From Aliihoeflea sp023389195 (lineage in GTDB: Bacteria; Pseudomonadota; Alphaproteobacteria; Rhizobiales; Rhizobiaceae), in assembly GCA_023389195.1 (NCBI GenBank), contig JAEWET010000042.1:1-64000 (forward strand): DNA of 64,000 nucleotides, read 5' to 3'. The notes beneath the pieces were generated by a model. It saw only the letters and a list, made by a program, of their open reading frames with translations, did no database searches and was not told where the DNA came from. Position numbers and translations under genes: made by a program. Shown piece by piece: positions 1-7,889 of the stretch (positions within the stretch are counted from its first letter, which is position 1; every line of letters starts with the position of its first letter).

Positions 1-1
1 A

Positions 2-134
2 CGCCCCCTCCACCATGCTGCGCATGGTCCCCCTCCCCCGTAAACGGGGGAGGATCCGCGCTTGCGCAGGGCCTCGACGGTGGATCCTCCCCTGCGCAGC
101 GGGGGAGGTGGCGCGAAGCGACGGAGGGGGCGCG
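2..134. repeat. Dispersed palindromic intergenic repeat, copy 1
   Basis: About 130 bases that fold back on themselves: the left end GCCCCCTCC is the inverse of the right end GGAGGGGGC, and an inner arm CCTCCCCCG pairs with CGGGGGAGG. Near-identical copies lie at 2642-2773 and 14314-14446. It sits directly after the stop of the E1 alpha gene at 154, so it is in the 3' untranslated region of that operon segment or between it and the next gene outside the window. No coding capacity is apparent. Confidence 0.85.
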
Positions 135-153
135 TGGCGAATACCCAACATCA

Positions 154-1386
154 TCAAACCCCCGCCTGCTGCCGCTGACGCCGCAGATGCGGCGGCATTT
201 CGGCGTAGACGCCTTCGAACATGTCGCGCGCGGACGGCCTGCCGCCGGCGTGGAGGGTGCCGTGCTTTTCGGCTTCCTTTTGCGCGGAGATGACGCCGTC
301 GAGCACTTCGGCCTCGGCCTGTTTGTGGCGGTCATCGGTCCAGACGCCGCGCAGGATGAGGTGGTTCTTGAGGCGGATGACGGGGTCGCCGAGGGGCCAG
401 TTATCGGATTCGGTCTTGGGGCGGTAGGCGGAGGGGTCGTCGGAGGTGGAATGGGCGCCGACGCGGTAGGTGACGTATTCGACCAGCGTCGCGCCGAGGC
501 CCATGCGGGCGCGCTCGACGGCCCATTTGGCGACGGCGTGGACGGCGAGGTAGTCGTTGCCGTCGACGCGCAAGGCGGGCAGCCCGAAGCCGAGGCCGCG
601 TGCGGCGAAGGTGCCGGCGCCGCCGCGGGCGATGCCCTGGAAGGTCGAGATCGCCCACTGGTTGTTGACGATGTTGAGGACGACCGGCGCGCGGTAGGTG
701 GAGGCGAAGACGAGCGCGGCGTGGAAATCGCTTTCCGCCGTCGAGCCGTCGCCGATCCAGCCGGCGGCGATCCGGTCGTCGCGCTTGATGGCGGACGCCA
801 TCGCCCAACCGACGGCCTGGATGAACTGGGTGCCCAGATTGCCCGAGATCGAGAAGAAGCCGTGATCCTTGGCCGAATACATGATCGGCAGTTGGCGGCC
901 TTTCAACGGGTCGGCCTCGTTGGAATAGATCTGGTTCATCATGTCGACCATCGGGTATTCGCCCGCGATCAGGAGGCCGGCCTGGCGATAGGTCGGGAAG
1001 TTCATGTCGCCGGGCTCCATCGCCCGCCGGAACGCGCAGGAGACCGCCTCCTCGCCCATATGCTGCATGTAGAAGGAGGTCTTGCCCTGGCGCTGCGCCA
1101 TCTGCATGCGCGCGTCGAAGGCGCGCAGCGTCATCATGTGCTTGAGGCCTTCGAGCAGTTCCTCGTCGGTCAGCGTGCCGGCCCAGGGGCCGACCGCCTC
1201 GCCGTCGCGATTGAGGACGCGGATGATCGAGAACGCCATGTCGCGGATCGTCGCCGGATCGACGTCGACGGGCGGGCGCTCGACGGAGCCGGCGCGCGGA
1301 ATCTTGACCTTGGAGAAATCCGGTTGGCCGCCAGGGCGTACCTCCGGCTCCGGCACGAACAGTCCGCCTTTGCGAGTCTCGGCCAT
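154..1386 (-). CDS. bkdA1: Branched-chain 2-oxoacid dehydrogenase E1 component, alpha subunit
   Basis: A 410-residue thiamine-diphosphate E1 alpha chain of the branched-chain 2-oxoacid dehydrogenase complex, which decarboxylates the 2-oxoacids of Val, Leu and Ile in the cytoplasm. The ThDP/Mg motif is visible as GDGS at 212-215 followed by NN at 241-242. The length and the long N-terminal arm before the dehydrogenase fold (from about residue 70) fit the BkdA1/2-oxoisovalerate type rather than the shorter pyruvate type. The start ATG is preceded by GGGAGGAAG. It is the last gene of this leftward set; the partner E1 beta and E2 genes would be expected just outside the window. Separated from the Fe-ADH gene by about 70 bases. 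Confidence 0.9.
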   Translation of the reverse strand: MAETRKGGLFVPEPEVRPGGQPDFSKVKIPRAGSVERPPVDVDPATIRDMAFSIIRVLNRDGEAVGPWAGTLTDEELLEGLKHMMTLRAFDARMQMAQRQGKTSFYMQHMGEEAVSCAFRRAMEPGDMNFPTYRQAGLLIAGEYPMVDMMNQIYSNEADPLKGRQLPIMYSAKDHGFFSISGNLGTQFIQAVGWAMASAIKRDDRIAAGWIGDGSTAESDFHAALVFASTYRAPVVLNIVNNQWAISTFQGIARGGAGTFAARGLGFGLPALRVDGNDYLAVHAVAKWAVERARMGLGATLVEYVTYRVGAHSTSDDPSAYRPKTESDNWPLGDPVIRLKNHLILRGVWTDDRHKQAEAEVLDGVISAQKEAEKHGTLHAGGRPSARDMFEGVYAEMPPHLRRQRQQAGV

Positions 1387-1459
1387 TCAACTTCCTCCCT
1401 TTGGGGCAATTTAGGACAGGATTGCTGACCTAGTCACCCCCTCATCGCACGCGAATTCC

Positions 1460-2617
1460 TCACATCGACTTTTCGAGAAGCGCCAGCGCGGCTTGCTTCG
1501 TCAATTCGACCGGGTTTCCGCCTGCGGTCGGATCGACGATCGCCATCTCGGCGATGAGGTCGCGGCGCGCGTCGTCCATCTGGAGGCCGGGGATGAGGTC
1601 GCGCAGGGTCGAGGGTACCGACAGTTCGGTGCGAAGGTCCATGATCTTTCGGCGGAAGCCGTCGAAACCGCCGGAAACGCCGCAATATGCAGCGAGGCGC
1701 TCGATGCGATTCTCGATCGCCGGGCGGTTGAAGTCGAGGACGTAGGGCATGAAGAGCGCGTTGGTCATGCCGTGATGGGTGTCGTAGAGCGCGCCGATCG
1801 GGTGCGACAGCGAATGGATCGCGCCGAGGCCCTTCTGGAACGCGGTGGCGCCCATGGCGGCGGCCGACATCATGTGCGCGCGGGCCTCGATGTCGGTGCC
1901 GTCGGCATAGGCCTTGGGCAGGTTTTCGAGGACGAGGCGGATGCCTTCGAGCGCGATGCCGTCGGCCATCGGATGGTAGCCGGGGGCTGAGTAAGCTTCG
2001 AGGCAATGCGCAAGCGCGTCCATGCCGGTGCCGGCGGTGATCATTTTGGGCATGCCGATGGTGAGTTCCGGATCGGCGATGACCGTCACGGGAAGCATCT
2101 TCGGGTGGAAGATGACCTTCTTCGTGTGCGTCGCCTCGTTGGTGAGCACACCCGCGCGGCCGACCTCCGAGCCGGTGCCGGCGGTGGTCGGCACGGCGAT
2201 GACGGGGGCGATGGCGGACGCGTCGGCGCGGGTCCACCAGTCGCCGACATCCTCGAAATCCCAGATCGGGCGCGACTGCCCGGCCTGGAAGGCGACGAGC
2301 TTGCCGAGATCGAGCGCCGACCCGCCGCCGAACGCGATGACGCCGTCATGGCCGCCGGACTTGAAGGCGGCGATGCCGGCGGCGAGGTTGGATTCGACGG
2401 GGTTGGGCCGGACGTTGGAGAAGACGCCATAGGTGACGCCAGCCTTGTCGAGGATCGCCAGCGTGTCGGCGACGACGGGGAGTTTGGCGAGGCCGGGGTC
2501 GGTGACGAAGAGCGGGCGCGCGATGCCGGCGGATTTGAGGACGGCTGGGAGTTCACTGACCCGGCCGGGGCCGAAGAGAACTGTGGTCGGGAAGTTCCAC
2601 TTGGAGGTGAGGGTCAT
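1460..2617 (-). CDS. Iron-containing alcohol dehydrogenase
   Basis: A 385-residue member of the group III (Fe-dependent) NAD(P) alcohol dehydrogenases, normal length for the family. The N-terminal nucleotide fold has the GGGSALDLGK motif (about residues 97-106). The metal-site half shows MDALAHCLEAY and the HHGMTNALFMP segment with the conserved histidines. It would interconvert an alcohol and an aldehyde. Its neighbours, an upstream aldehyde dehydrogenase and glutamine synthetase-like ligase, suggest catabolism of an amino alcohol or amine-derived alcohol, but the substrate cannot be read from the sequence. The gap to the aldehyde dehydrogenase is filled by a palindromic repeat. Confidence 0.88.
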   Translation of the reverse strand: MTLTSKWNFPTTVLFGPGRVSELPAVLKSAGIARPLFVTDPGLAKLPVVADTLAILDKAGVTYGVFSNVRPNPVESNLAAGIAAFKSGGHDGVIAFGGGSALDLGKLVAFQAGQSRPIWDFEDVGDWWTRADASAIAPVIAVPTTAGTGSEVGRAGVLTNEATHTKKVIFHPKMLPVTVIADPELTIGMPKMITAGTGMDALAHCLEAYSAPGYHPMADGIALEGIRLVLENLPKAYADGTDIEARAHMMSAAAMGATAFQKGLGAIHSLSHPIGALYDTHHGMTNALFMPYVLDFNRPAIENRIERLAAYCGVSGGFDGFRRKIMDLRTELSVPSTLRDLIPGLQMDDARRDLIAEMAIVDPTAGGNPVELTKQAALALLEKSM

Positions 2618-2641
2618 GTCATTGGCTTTCGGTAATTTGAG

Positions 2642-2773
2642 GCGCCCCCTCCACCATGCTGCGCATGGTCCCCCTCCCCCGCTTCGCAGGGGAGGAACTG
2701 AGGTCGTGGCCGATCTCGACGGTAGGTCCTCCCCTGTTTACGGGGGAGGTGGCGCGAAGCGCCGGAGGGGGCG
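2642..2773. repeat. Dispersed palindromic intergenic repeat, copy 2
   Basis: Second copy of the element at 2-134: same outer arms (GCCCCCTCC and GGAGGGGGC), same inner arms (CCTCCCCCG and CGGGGGAGG), and the same ATGCTGCGCAT palindrome near its left end. It lies between the stop of the aldehyde dehydrogenase gene and the start of the Fe-ADH gene, within what is otherwise a co-directional gene set. Confidence 0.88.
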
Positions 2774-2788
2774 TTCGAGCGATGTGCA

Positions 2789-4171
2789 TCAGACTTCGCG
2801 CAAATGATAGCCCTTGGGGCGGGTGAGGTTGTCGTAGCCGGTGCGGCCCATGGCGCCGCCCTTGCCGGTGTCCTTGACGCCGGTCCAGACGAGGCCGGGG
2901 TCGACATAGTCGCAGCGGTTCATGAAGACGGTGCCGGTCTCGATCCGGTCGCCGAGGCTGGCGGCGCGGTCGGCATCGGTGGTCCACAGCGAAGCGGTGA
3001 GGCCGTAGGGGCTGTCGTTCATGAGCTGGATGGCCTCGTCGTCGTCGCGCACCTTCATGATGCCGACGATGGGTCCGAAACTCTCCTCGCGCATGACGCT
3101 CATCTGGTGGTTGACGTTGGTCAGCACTTCAGGGGCGAGATAGGGCGAGCCGGCGCGGTCGTTCTCGACCTTCATGCCGACATGGGCGACAGCGCCCTTG
3201 CGCAATGCCTCGGCCTTCTGCTCGCGCACGAAATCGGCGAAGCGCGGTTGCGCCATCGGCCCCATCGTGGTCGCCTCGTCGAGCGGATTGCCGACGACGT
3301 AGTTCTTCGTCTCGGCGATGAAGCCCTCGACGAACTCGTCATAGATTTTCTCGTGGACATAGACGCGCTCGATGCCGCAGCAGCACTGGCCCGAATTGTA
3401 GAACGCGCCGTCGACGAGGTTGGCGACGGCGTGGTCGAGCTTGACGTCGGGCAGGACATAGGCCGGGTCCTTGCCGCCGAGCTCGAGGCCGAGCGTCATG
3501 AAGGTGCCGGCGGCGGCCTTCTCGATCGCGCGCCCGCCGGCGACCGAGCCGGTGAAGTTGCAATGGTCGATTTTGCCCGAGATGAGCAGTTTTTCGGTCT
3601 GGGCGTGGTTGAGGACGATGTTCTGGAAGACGCCCTTCGGCAGGCCCGCGGCCTCGAACGCTTTGGCGAAGCGCTCGCCGACGAGCAGCGTCTGCGCGGC
3701 GTGCTTGAGGATCACGGCATTGCCGGACATCAGCGCCGGGACGATGGTGTTGATGGCGGTCAGATACGGGTAGTTCCACGGCGCGATGACGAGGACGGTG
3801 CCGAGCGGCACGCGGCGCAGATAACGGTGGAAGCCGGGCCTGGCGTCATGCGGGATGACGTCGGCAAGCGCGGCGGCTGCAAGGTCAACCATATAGCGCG
3901 TGCGCTCCTCGACGCCGCCCTTCTCGCCGCCATAGCGCACCGGCCGGCCCATCTGCCAGGCGAGTTCCGGCACGATCTCCTCGTTCATGGCGAGAAGTGC
4001 CTCCAGAAAGGCAAGCACATACCGACCGCGCTCGGCGAGCGGCGTCTCGGCCCAGCCGATCTGCGCGGTCTTCGCGCGCTCGGTGATCGCATTGATTTCG
4101 GCATCGCTCGCGACGGGACGTTCGGCATGGACCGAGCCGTCTACCGGCGAGATGAGTTTGATGGTTTCCAT
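2789..4171 (-). CDS. NAD(P)-dependent aldehyde dehydrogenase
   Basis: A 460-residue aldehyde dehydrogenase superfamily enzyme oxidising an aldehyde to the acid. The cofactor loop PWNYP, the general-base segment ELGGKDP and the catalytic cysteine region GQCCCG are present, followed by the C-terminal substrate domain. A longer reading frame starts at 4237, but its extra 22 residues overlap the toxin gene and do not resemble the family. The ATG at 4171 begins with METIKLISPVDGS, typical of the fold, and sits 8 bases after the toxin stop, so I chose it. The ribosome site is weak (GAGAAA). With the glutamine synthetase-like ligase and the Fe-ADH it could act in a gamma-glutamylated amine or amino alcohol pathway (inference). 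Confidence 0.88.
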   Translation of the reverse strand: METIKLISPVDGSVHAERPVASDAEINAITERAKTAQIGWAETPLAERGRYVLAFLEALLAMNEEIVPELAWQMGRPVRYGGEKGGVEERTRYMVDLAAAALADVIPHDARPGFHRYLRRVPLGTVLVIAPWNYPYLTAINTIVPALMSGNAVILKHAAQTLLVGERFAKAFEAAGLPKGVFQNIVLNHAQTEKLLISGKIDHCNFTGSVAGGRAIEKAAAGTFMTLGLELGGKDPAYVLPDVKLDHAVANLVDGAFYNSGQCCCGIERVYVHEKIYDEFVEGFIAETKNYVVGNPLDEATTMGPMAQPRFADFVREQKAEALRKGAVAHVGMKVENDRAGSPYLAPEVLTNVNHQMSVMREESFGPIVGIMKVRDDDEAIQLMNDSPYGLTASLWTTDADRAASLGDRIETGTVFMNRCDYVDPGLVWTGVKDTGKGGAMGRTGYDNLTRPKGYHLREV

Positions 4172-4178
4172 GAGTTTC

Positions 4179-4601
4179 TCAACACGCAAGGGTTCGGACG
4201 TGACCTTCAGAACCATAGGACAGGATCGGGCCATCACGCGTCACCAGTACCATGTCGAGAACGCGCGCGCTTGCCATCAATATGCGATCCATCGGATCCT
4301 TGTGAGGACGGCCGGGCAAATTTGCTGAGTTGATGAGTATCGACGGCGACACCTCGCTCAGTTGCGCTTCCATGCGTTCCAGAAATCGCTGGAAAAAATC
4401 AAGCGGCGCAATCGGCAGGCTGAGCCTTCCTTTGGCGACACCGACACCGATTTCCCATGCGGACATGGGAGAGACATAAAGCCTGTTGTCGGCTGCCGCT
4501 TCGGAAATCCTTTGCCGTGCCACGGGCTCGATGCGATCCCCATTGGCGATGAAGATCAGGGCACAGGTATCAAGCAGAAGCGCCGAAGTGCCTTCGCTCA
4601 T
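4179..4601 (-). CDS. vapC: PIN-domain ribonuclease toxin (VapC family)
   Basis: A 140-residue PIN-domain protein. The acidic Mg-binding set of VapC nucleases is visible: D11 in LLLDTCAL, E50 in SAWEIG, D102/D105 in KDPMDR and D123 in VTRDG. VapC toxins cleave tRNA or rRNA and are neutralised by a co-encoded antitoxin. The gene begins inside the stop codon of the upstream regulator (ATGA overlap), the classic translational coupling of toxin-antitoxin pairs. It lies between a metabolic ligase gene and an aldehyde dehydrogenase gene, so the pair appears to have inserted into or beside a catabolic operon. All catalytic residues are intact. Confidence 0.88.
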   Translation of the reverse strand: MSEGTSALLLDTCALIFIANGDRIEPVARQRISEAAADNRLYVSPMSAWEIGVGVAKGRLSLPIAPLDFFQRFLERMEAQLSEVSPSILINSANLPGRPHKDPMDRILMASARVLDMVLVTRDGPILSYGSEGHVRTLAC

Positions 4602-4984
4602 TTCCCATCTTCCGAACCGAAGTAACCTTCATCCCACGGTTCGTCGTCAAAAGGTTTTGTGATGTCGAAGCCTTCCGCAATCTTGATCTGCCCTTTCATG
4701 AAGCCAAAGCCCGGATGATCATGGGTGCCTCCGACCGGCCGCTCGGCAGCGCCATGTTTCGTCGCGGAGGCCGTGGCCTTGCCTTTCAGATGCGCGAACA
4801 CTTCCATTTCGGACGCCTTCAATATCGTGGAGATTTTAGCAATCTCCGCCACCTTCATGCCGCGCTTACCCGACAGAGCACGCGACAGGGCGCTCTTGTC
4901 GATCTCCATGCGGCGCGCAACCTCGCTCAACGAAATGCCCTGCGCTGCCATGCGCTCATCAAACCAGCGCCGATCCACATTCAT
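4598..4984 (-). CDS. Antitoxin with N-terminal XRE-type helix-turn-helix
   Basis: A 128-residue protein from the ATG at 4984. Residues about 15-60 form an XRE/Cro-type helix-turn-helix (ISLSEVARRMEIDKSALSRA). The C-terminal tail (about 95-128) is acidic and aromatic, with ITKPFDDEPWDEGYF, the kind of disordered segment that plugs a PIN-domain active site. The fusion suggests one protein that both represses its own promoter and neutralises the adjacent toxin. A longer frame begins at 5005 (MRGGVIA), but MNVDRRWFDERM is the better start. The probable autoregulated promoter is the 57-base gap to the upstream gene. Exact antitoxin family not recognised. Confidence 0.78.
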   Translation of the reverse strand: MNVDRRWFDERMAAQGISLSEVARRMEIDKSALSRALSGKRGMKVAEIAKISTILKASEMEVFAHLKGKATASATKHGAAERPVGGTHDHPGFGFMKGQIKIAEGFDITKPFDDEPWDEGYFGSEDGK

Positions 4985-5041
4985 CGCAATCACACCGCCT
5001 CGCATTGTGTTGCGAAATTCTCTGACAACGTTGAGAAAATG

Positions 5042-6412
5042 TCAATATCGCTCGAAGCCGCGATGCAATTCCCAGTCGGTGACGCGGCGGTCGTATTCCA
5101 TCTGCTCCCAGCGCGCGGTGTGGAGATAGTGTTCGACGACGTCGTGGCCGAGCGCGCTGCGCAGCATGTCGGAGCGCTCCAGGGTTGCGATGGCGGCGCG
5201 GAGGGTCTTGGGGATTTCGGGCAATTCGGCGCCCTGGTAGGCGTCGCCCTCGAAGGGGGCGGGCAGGTCGAGCTTTTCGTCGATGCCGGCAAGTCCGGCG
5301 GCGATGAGAGCGGCGAAGGCGAGATAGGGGTTCAGGTCGGCGCCGCCGATGCGGCATTCGGTGCGGATGCCCTTGGTCCCCTCCCCGCAAAGCCGGAAGC
5401 CGGCGGTGCGGTTGTCGCGGCTCCAGATCATTTTGGTCGGGGCGAAGGTGCCGGCCTGGAAGCGCTTGTAGGAATTGACGTAAGGCGCGAGGAACCAGGT
5501 GTAGTCGGCGGCATATTTGAGCTGTCCGGCGACCCATGAGCGCATCAGCGGCGTCATCGTGTATTCGCCCTTCTTGTCGAAGAAGAGCGGCGTCTTGCCG
5601 TTGGCCGACCAGATCGAATTGTGGATGTGGCTCGAATTTCCGGCGAGCGCGTAATCATATTTGGCCATGAAGGTGACGGCCTTGCCTTGCAGATGCGCGA
5701 TCTCCTTGGCGGCGTTCTTCAGGAAGACGTGGCGGTCGGCCATTTCGAGAGCGTCGGAATAATAGACGTTGATCTCCTCCTGCCCCGGTCCCCATTCGCC
5801 CTTGGAATTCTCGACGGGAATGCCGGCCTCCTCGAGGCCGTTGCGCAGGGCGCGCATGTATTCCTCCTCCTTCGACGTGATCTGGATGAGGTAGTCGCCG
5901 ATATGCGGCGATGCGGTGCGAAGCTCTTTCCAGCCCTGCCCGCGGGCGCTCTCATAGCTTTCCTCGAACAGATAGAATTCGAGCTCGGAGGCGAAATAGG
6001 CGAGATAGCCGCGCTCCTTCAGCCGATCGACCTGGCGCTTGAGGATCGCGCGCGGCGAGTGGGCGAGGTCTTCGTGGCTGTGGTGGTCGAGAAGGTCGGA
6101 GAGGACGAGCGCGGTCTTTTCGAGCCAAGGCGTCAGGCGGATGGTCGACAGGTCCGGCTTAATGACGAAATCACCATAGCCCTTCTGCCAGCTCGCCGCC
6201 TTGTAGCCGGGGACCGGCTCCATATCGATGTCGTTGGCGAGGAGGTAGTTGCAGCCATGGGTTTCTTCATAGGCGCCGGCGAGGAAGTGCCGCGCCGTGA
6301 AGCGCTTGCCGATCAGGCGGCCCTGCATGTCGGCGGCGGCGACGAGGATGGTATCGATGTCGCCGGCTGCGACCAGTTTCTTCAAGGCGTCGAAGGAAAG
6401 CGATCCGGTCAT
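5042..6412 (-). CDS. Glutamine synthetase-like gamma-glutamyl-amine ligase
   Basis: A 456-residue protein of the glutamine synthetase fold, with an N-terminal beta-grasp region (about 1-110) and a catalytic domain. The catalytic segments include ASELEFYL (metal glutamates), the ENSKGEWGPGQEEIN block, the ATP/glutamate histidine segment NSSHIHNSIW, and the arginine-rich NRTAGFRLCG and ECRIGGADLNPYLA. It is not GlnA itself: it lacks the adenylylation-loop context and is closer to PuuA/IpuC-like ligases that glutamylate amines such as polyamines, ethanolamine or isopropylamine. Upstream of the ATG is AGAGGG. With the downstream aldehyde and alcohol dehydrogenases this suggests a gamma-glutamylated amine pathway; the substrate is unknown. 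Confidence 0.82.
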   Translation of the reverse strand: MTGSLSFDALKKLVAAGDIDTILVAAADMQGRLIGKRFTARHFLAGAYEETHGCNYLLANDIDMEPVPGYKAASWQKGYGDFVIKPDLSTIRLTPWLEKTALVLSDLLDHHSHEDLAHSPRAILKRQVDRLKERGYLAYFASELEFYLFEESYESARGQGWKELRTASPHIGDYLIQITSKEEEYMRALRNGLEEAGIPVENSKGEWGPGQEEINVYYSDALEMADRHVFLKNAAKEIAHLQGKAVTFMAKYDYALAGNSSHIHNSIWSANGKTPLFFDKKGEYTMTPLMRSWVAGQLKYAADYTWFLAPYVNSYKRFQAGTFAPTKMIWSRDNRTAGFRLCGEGTKGIRTECRIGGADLNPYLAFAALIAAGLAGIDEKLDLPAPFEGDAYQGAELPEIPKTLRAAIATLERSDMLRSALGHDVVEHYLHTARWEQMEYDRRVTDWELHRGFERY

Positions 6413-6704
6413 GCGGCCCTCTGTGCGGCGCCGCCAGGTGGCGTGCCTTGTTGGTCGATAAGGGAAGCCATTGGCCCCGAGCGGTCATTTGGATCACGCA
6501 TTCGTGCGGCCCTCAAGGGCCAAAGCATGGTCCACTGGGCCGTTCCTTACGGATATTTAACAACAAAACTGGTGCATGAACCGCCGGCTGCTGGCATAAA
6601 TCGTCCAGCGGTGCGCCTTGCCCGCAACCTTCGCATGTTGCTGCATCCGCTCCGAGGCTTCGAGACTTCGCGCGCTGCGGCCGGAATTTGAACCGGAGTC
6701 ACCC
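6413..6704. other. Divergent intergenic region, glutamine synthetase-like gene and RND adaptor gene
   Basis: 292 bases between two divergent genes that must contain promoters for both. It is locally AT-richer around 6551-6575. One short perfect inverted repeat is visible, GGCCCT-CA-AGGGCC at 6508-6521, which could be an operator or a small hairpin. No regulator gene lies next to it and no confident -35/-10 pair could be assigned. Confidence 0.4.
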
Positions 6705-7877
6705 ATGCCGATCTGGAAACAGCTCATCGTCTGCATCGCCTTGCTCGCCATCGGCGCCGCAGCGTGGGTTTTCTTCGTGCCCGGATCGCGCGAGACGCTG
6801 GCAAGCTTCGGCATCGGCTCGGCGCCGGCCGCCACGGAAGCCGCCGCGCCGGCGGCACGCGGCGGACAGGGACGCGGCGGCGCGGGTGCCGGAGGCGGCG
6901 GCGTGATCACCACGCCGGTCACGACCGCGACGATCAACGACCGGCTTCAGGCGATCGGCACTGGCCGCGCGGCCGAAACGGTTGCAGTGACGCCCTTCGC
7001 CTCGGGACGGCTGACGGAAATTCTGGTGCGCTCCGGTTCGACGGTGGAAGCCGGCGACATCATCGCACGGCTCGATTCGCAGGCGGAGACGATCGGCGCG
7101 GAGCGCGCCCGCTTTGCGCTCGAAGACGCGCAGGCCCGGCTGGAGCGCGTCAACCAGCTTCGCTCCTCGAACACGGCCTCGCAGGTGCAGGTGACCGAAG
7201 CCCAACTCGGCGTCGAGAATGCGCGGCTCGAACTCGCGGACGCCGAACTGGCGCTCGACCGCCGCCAGATCGAGGCGCCGATTTCCGGCATCGTCGGCAT
7301 CCTTCCCGTTTCGGTCGGCAACTATGTGACGAGCTCGACCGAAATCGCGTCGATCGACGACCGCACGTCGATCCTGATCGATTTCTGGGCACCGGAACGT
7401 TATGCCGGAGCCATCGAGGTCGGCGCCGAAATCGAGGCCTCGCTGATCGCGCGGCCGAACGAAGTGTTTCGCGGCGAGGTGAGCGCCATCGACAATCGCG
7501 TGGATGCGGAAAGCCGCACGCTGCGCGTCGAGGCGACGATCGACAATCCGAGCGACGCGCTGCGCGCCGGCATGTCCTTTCAGGTCCGCATGACCTTTGC
7601 CGGCGAAACCTATCCGGCGGTCGACCCGCTGACCGTGCAATGGGGCACGGACGGCGCGTTCATCTGGACCGTGGAGGACGGCGTCGCCCGGCGCACGCCC
7701 GTCCGCGTCGTCCAGCGCAACACCGATTCCATCCTGATCGCGGCCGAGGTCGAGCCGGGCATGCAGGTCGTCTCCGAAGGCATCCATCTCGTGCGGGAGG
7801 GCGGCGACGTGCGGATCGCGCAGCGCCGCGGCCAGGGGGCGGAAGGCCTGCCCGCCGTCGAAGCACGCGGCTCGTAA
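6705..7877 (+). CDS. RND efflux periplasmic adaptor (membrane fusion protein)
   Basis: A 390-residue HlyD/MFP-type adaptor linking an inner-membrane RND pump to an outer-membrane channel. A signal or membrane anchor occupies residues about 3-25 (QLIVCIALLAIGAAAWVFFV), followed by a Gly/Ala-rich linker. The biotinyl-lipoyl-like halves (FASGRLTEILVRSGSTVEAGD and the ISGIVGILPVSVGNYV block) flank an alpha-hairpin (about 130-185), then come beta-barrel and membrane-proximal domains. The longer frame starting at 6618 adds residues with no family resemblance; the ATG at 6705 has CCGGAG upstream. It is followed after 12 bases by the pump gene. No outer-membrane factor gene is nearby, so a shared TolC-like protein is probably used. 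Confidence 0.9.
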   Translation: MPIWKQLIVCIALLAIGAAAWVFFVPGSRETLASFGIGSAPAATEAAAPAARGGQGRGGAGAGGGGVITTPVTTATINDRLQAIGTGRAAETVAVTPFASGRLTEILVRSGSTVEAGDIIARLDSQAETIGAERARFALEDAQARLERVNQLRSSNTASQVQVTEAQLGVENARLELADAELALDRRQIEAPISGIVGILPVSVGNYVTSSTEIASIDDRTSILIDFWAPERYAGAIEVGAEIEASLIARPNEVFRGEVSAIDNRVDAESRTLRVEATIDNPSDALRAGMSFQVRMTFAGETYPAVDPLTVQWGTDGAFIWTVEDGVARRTPVRVVQRNTDSILIAAEVEPGMQVVSEGIHLVREGGDVRIAQRRGQGAEGLPAVEARGS

Positions 7878-7889
7878 GGGAGCCGCGCC

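Noticed and set aside
4172..4237. N-terminal extension of the aldehyde dehydrogenase
   Set aside because: The extra 22 codons overlap the end of the toxin gene and do not match the family; the ATG at 4171 does.
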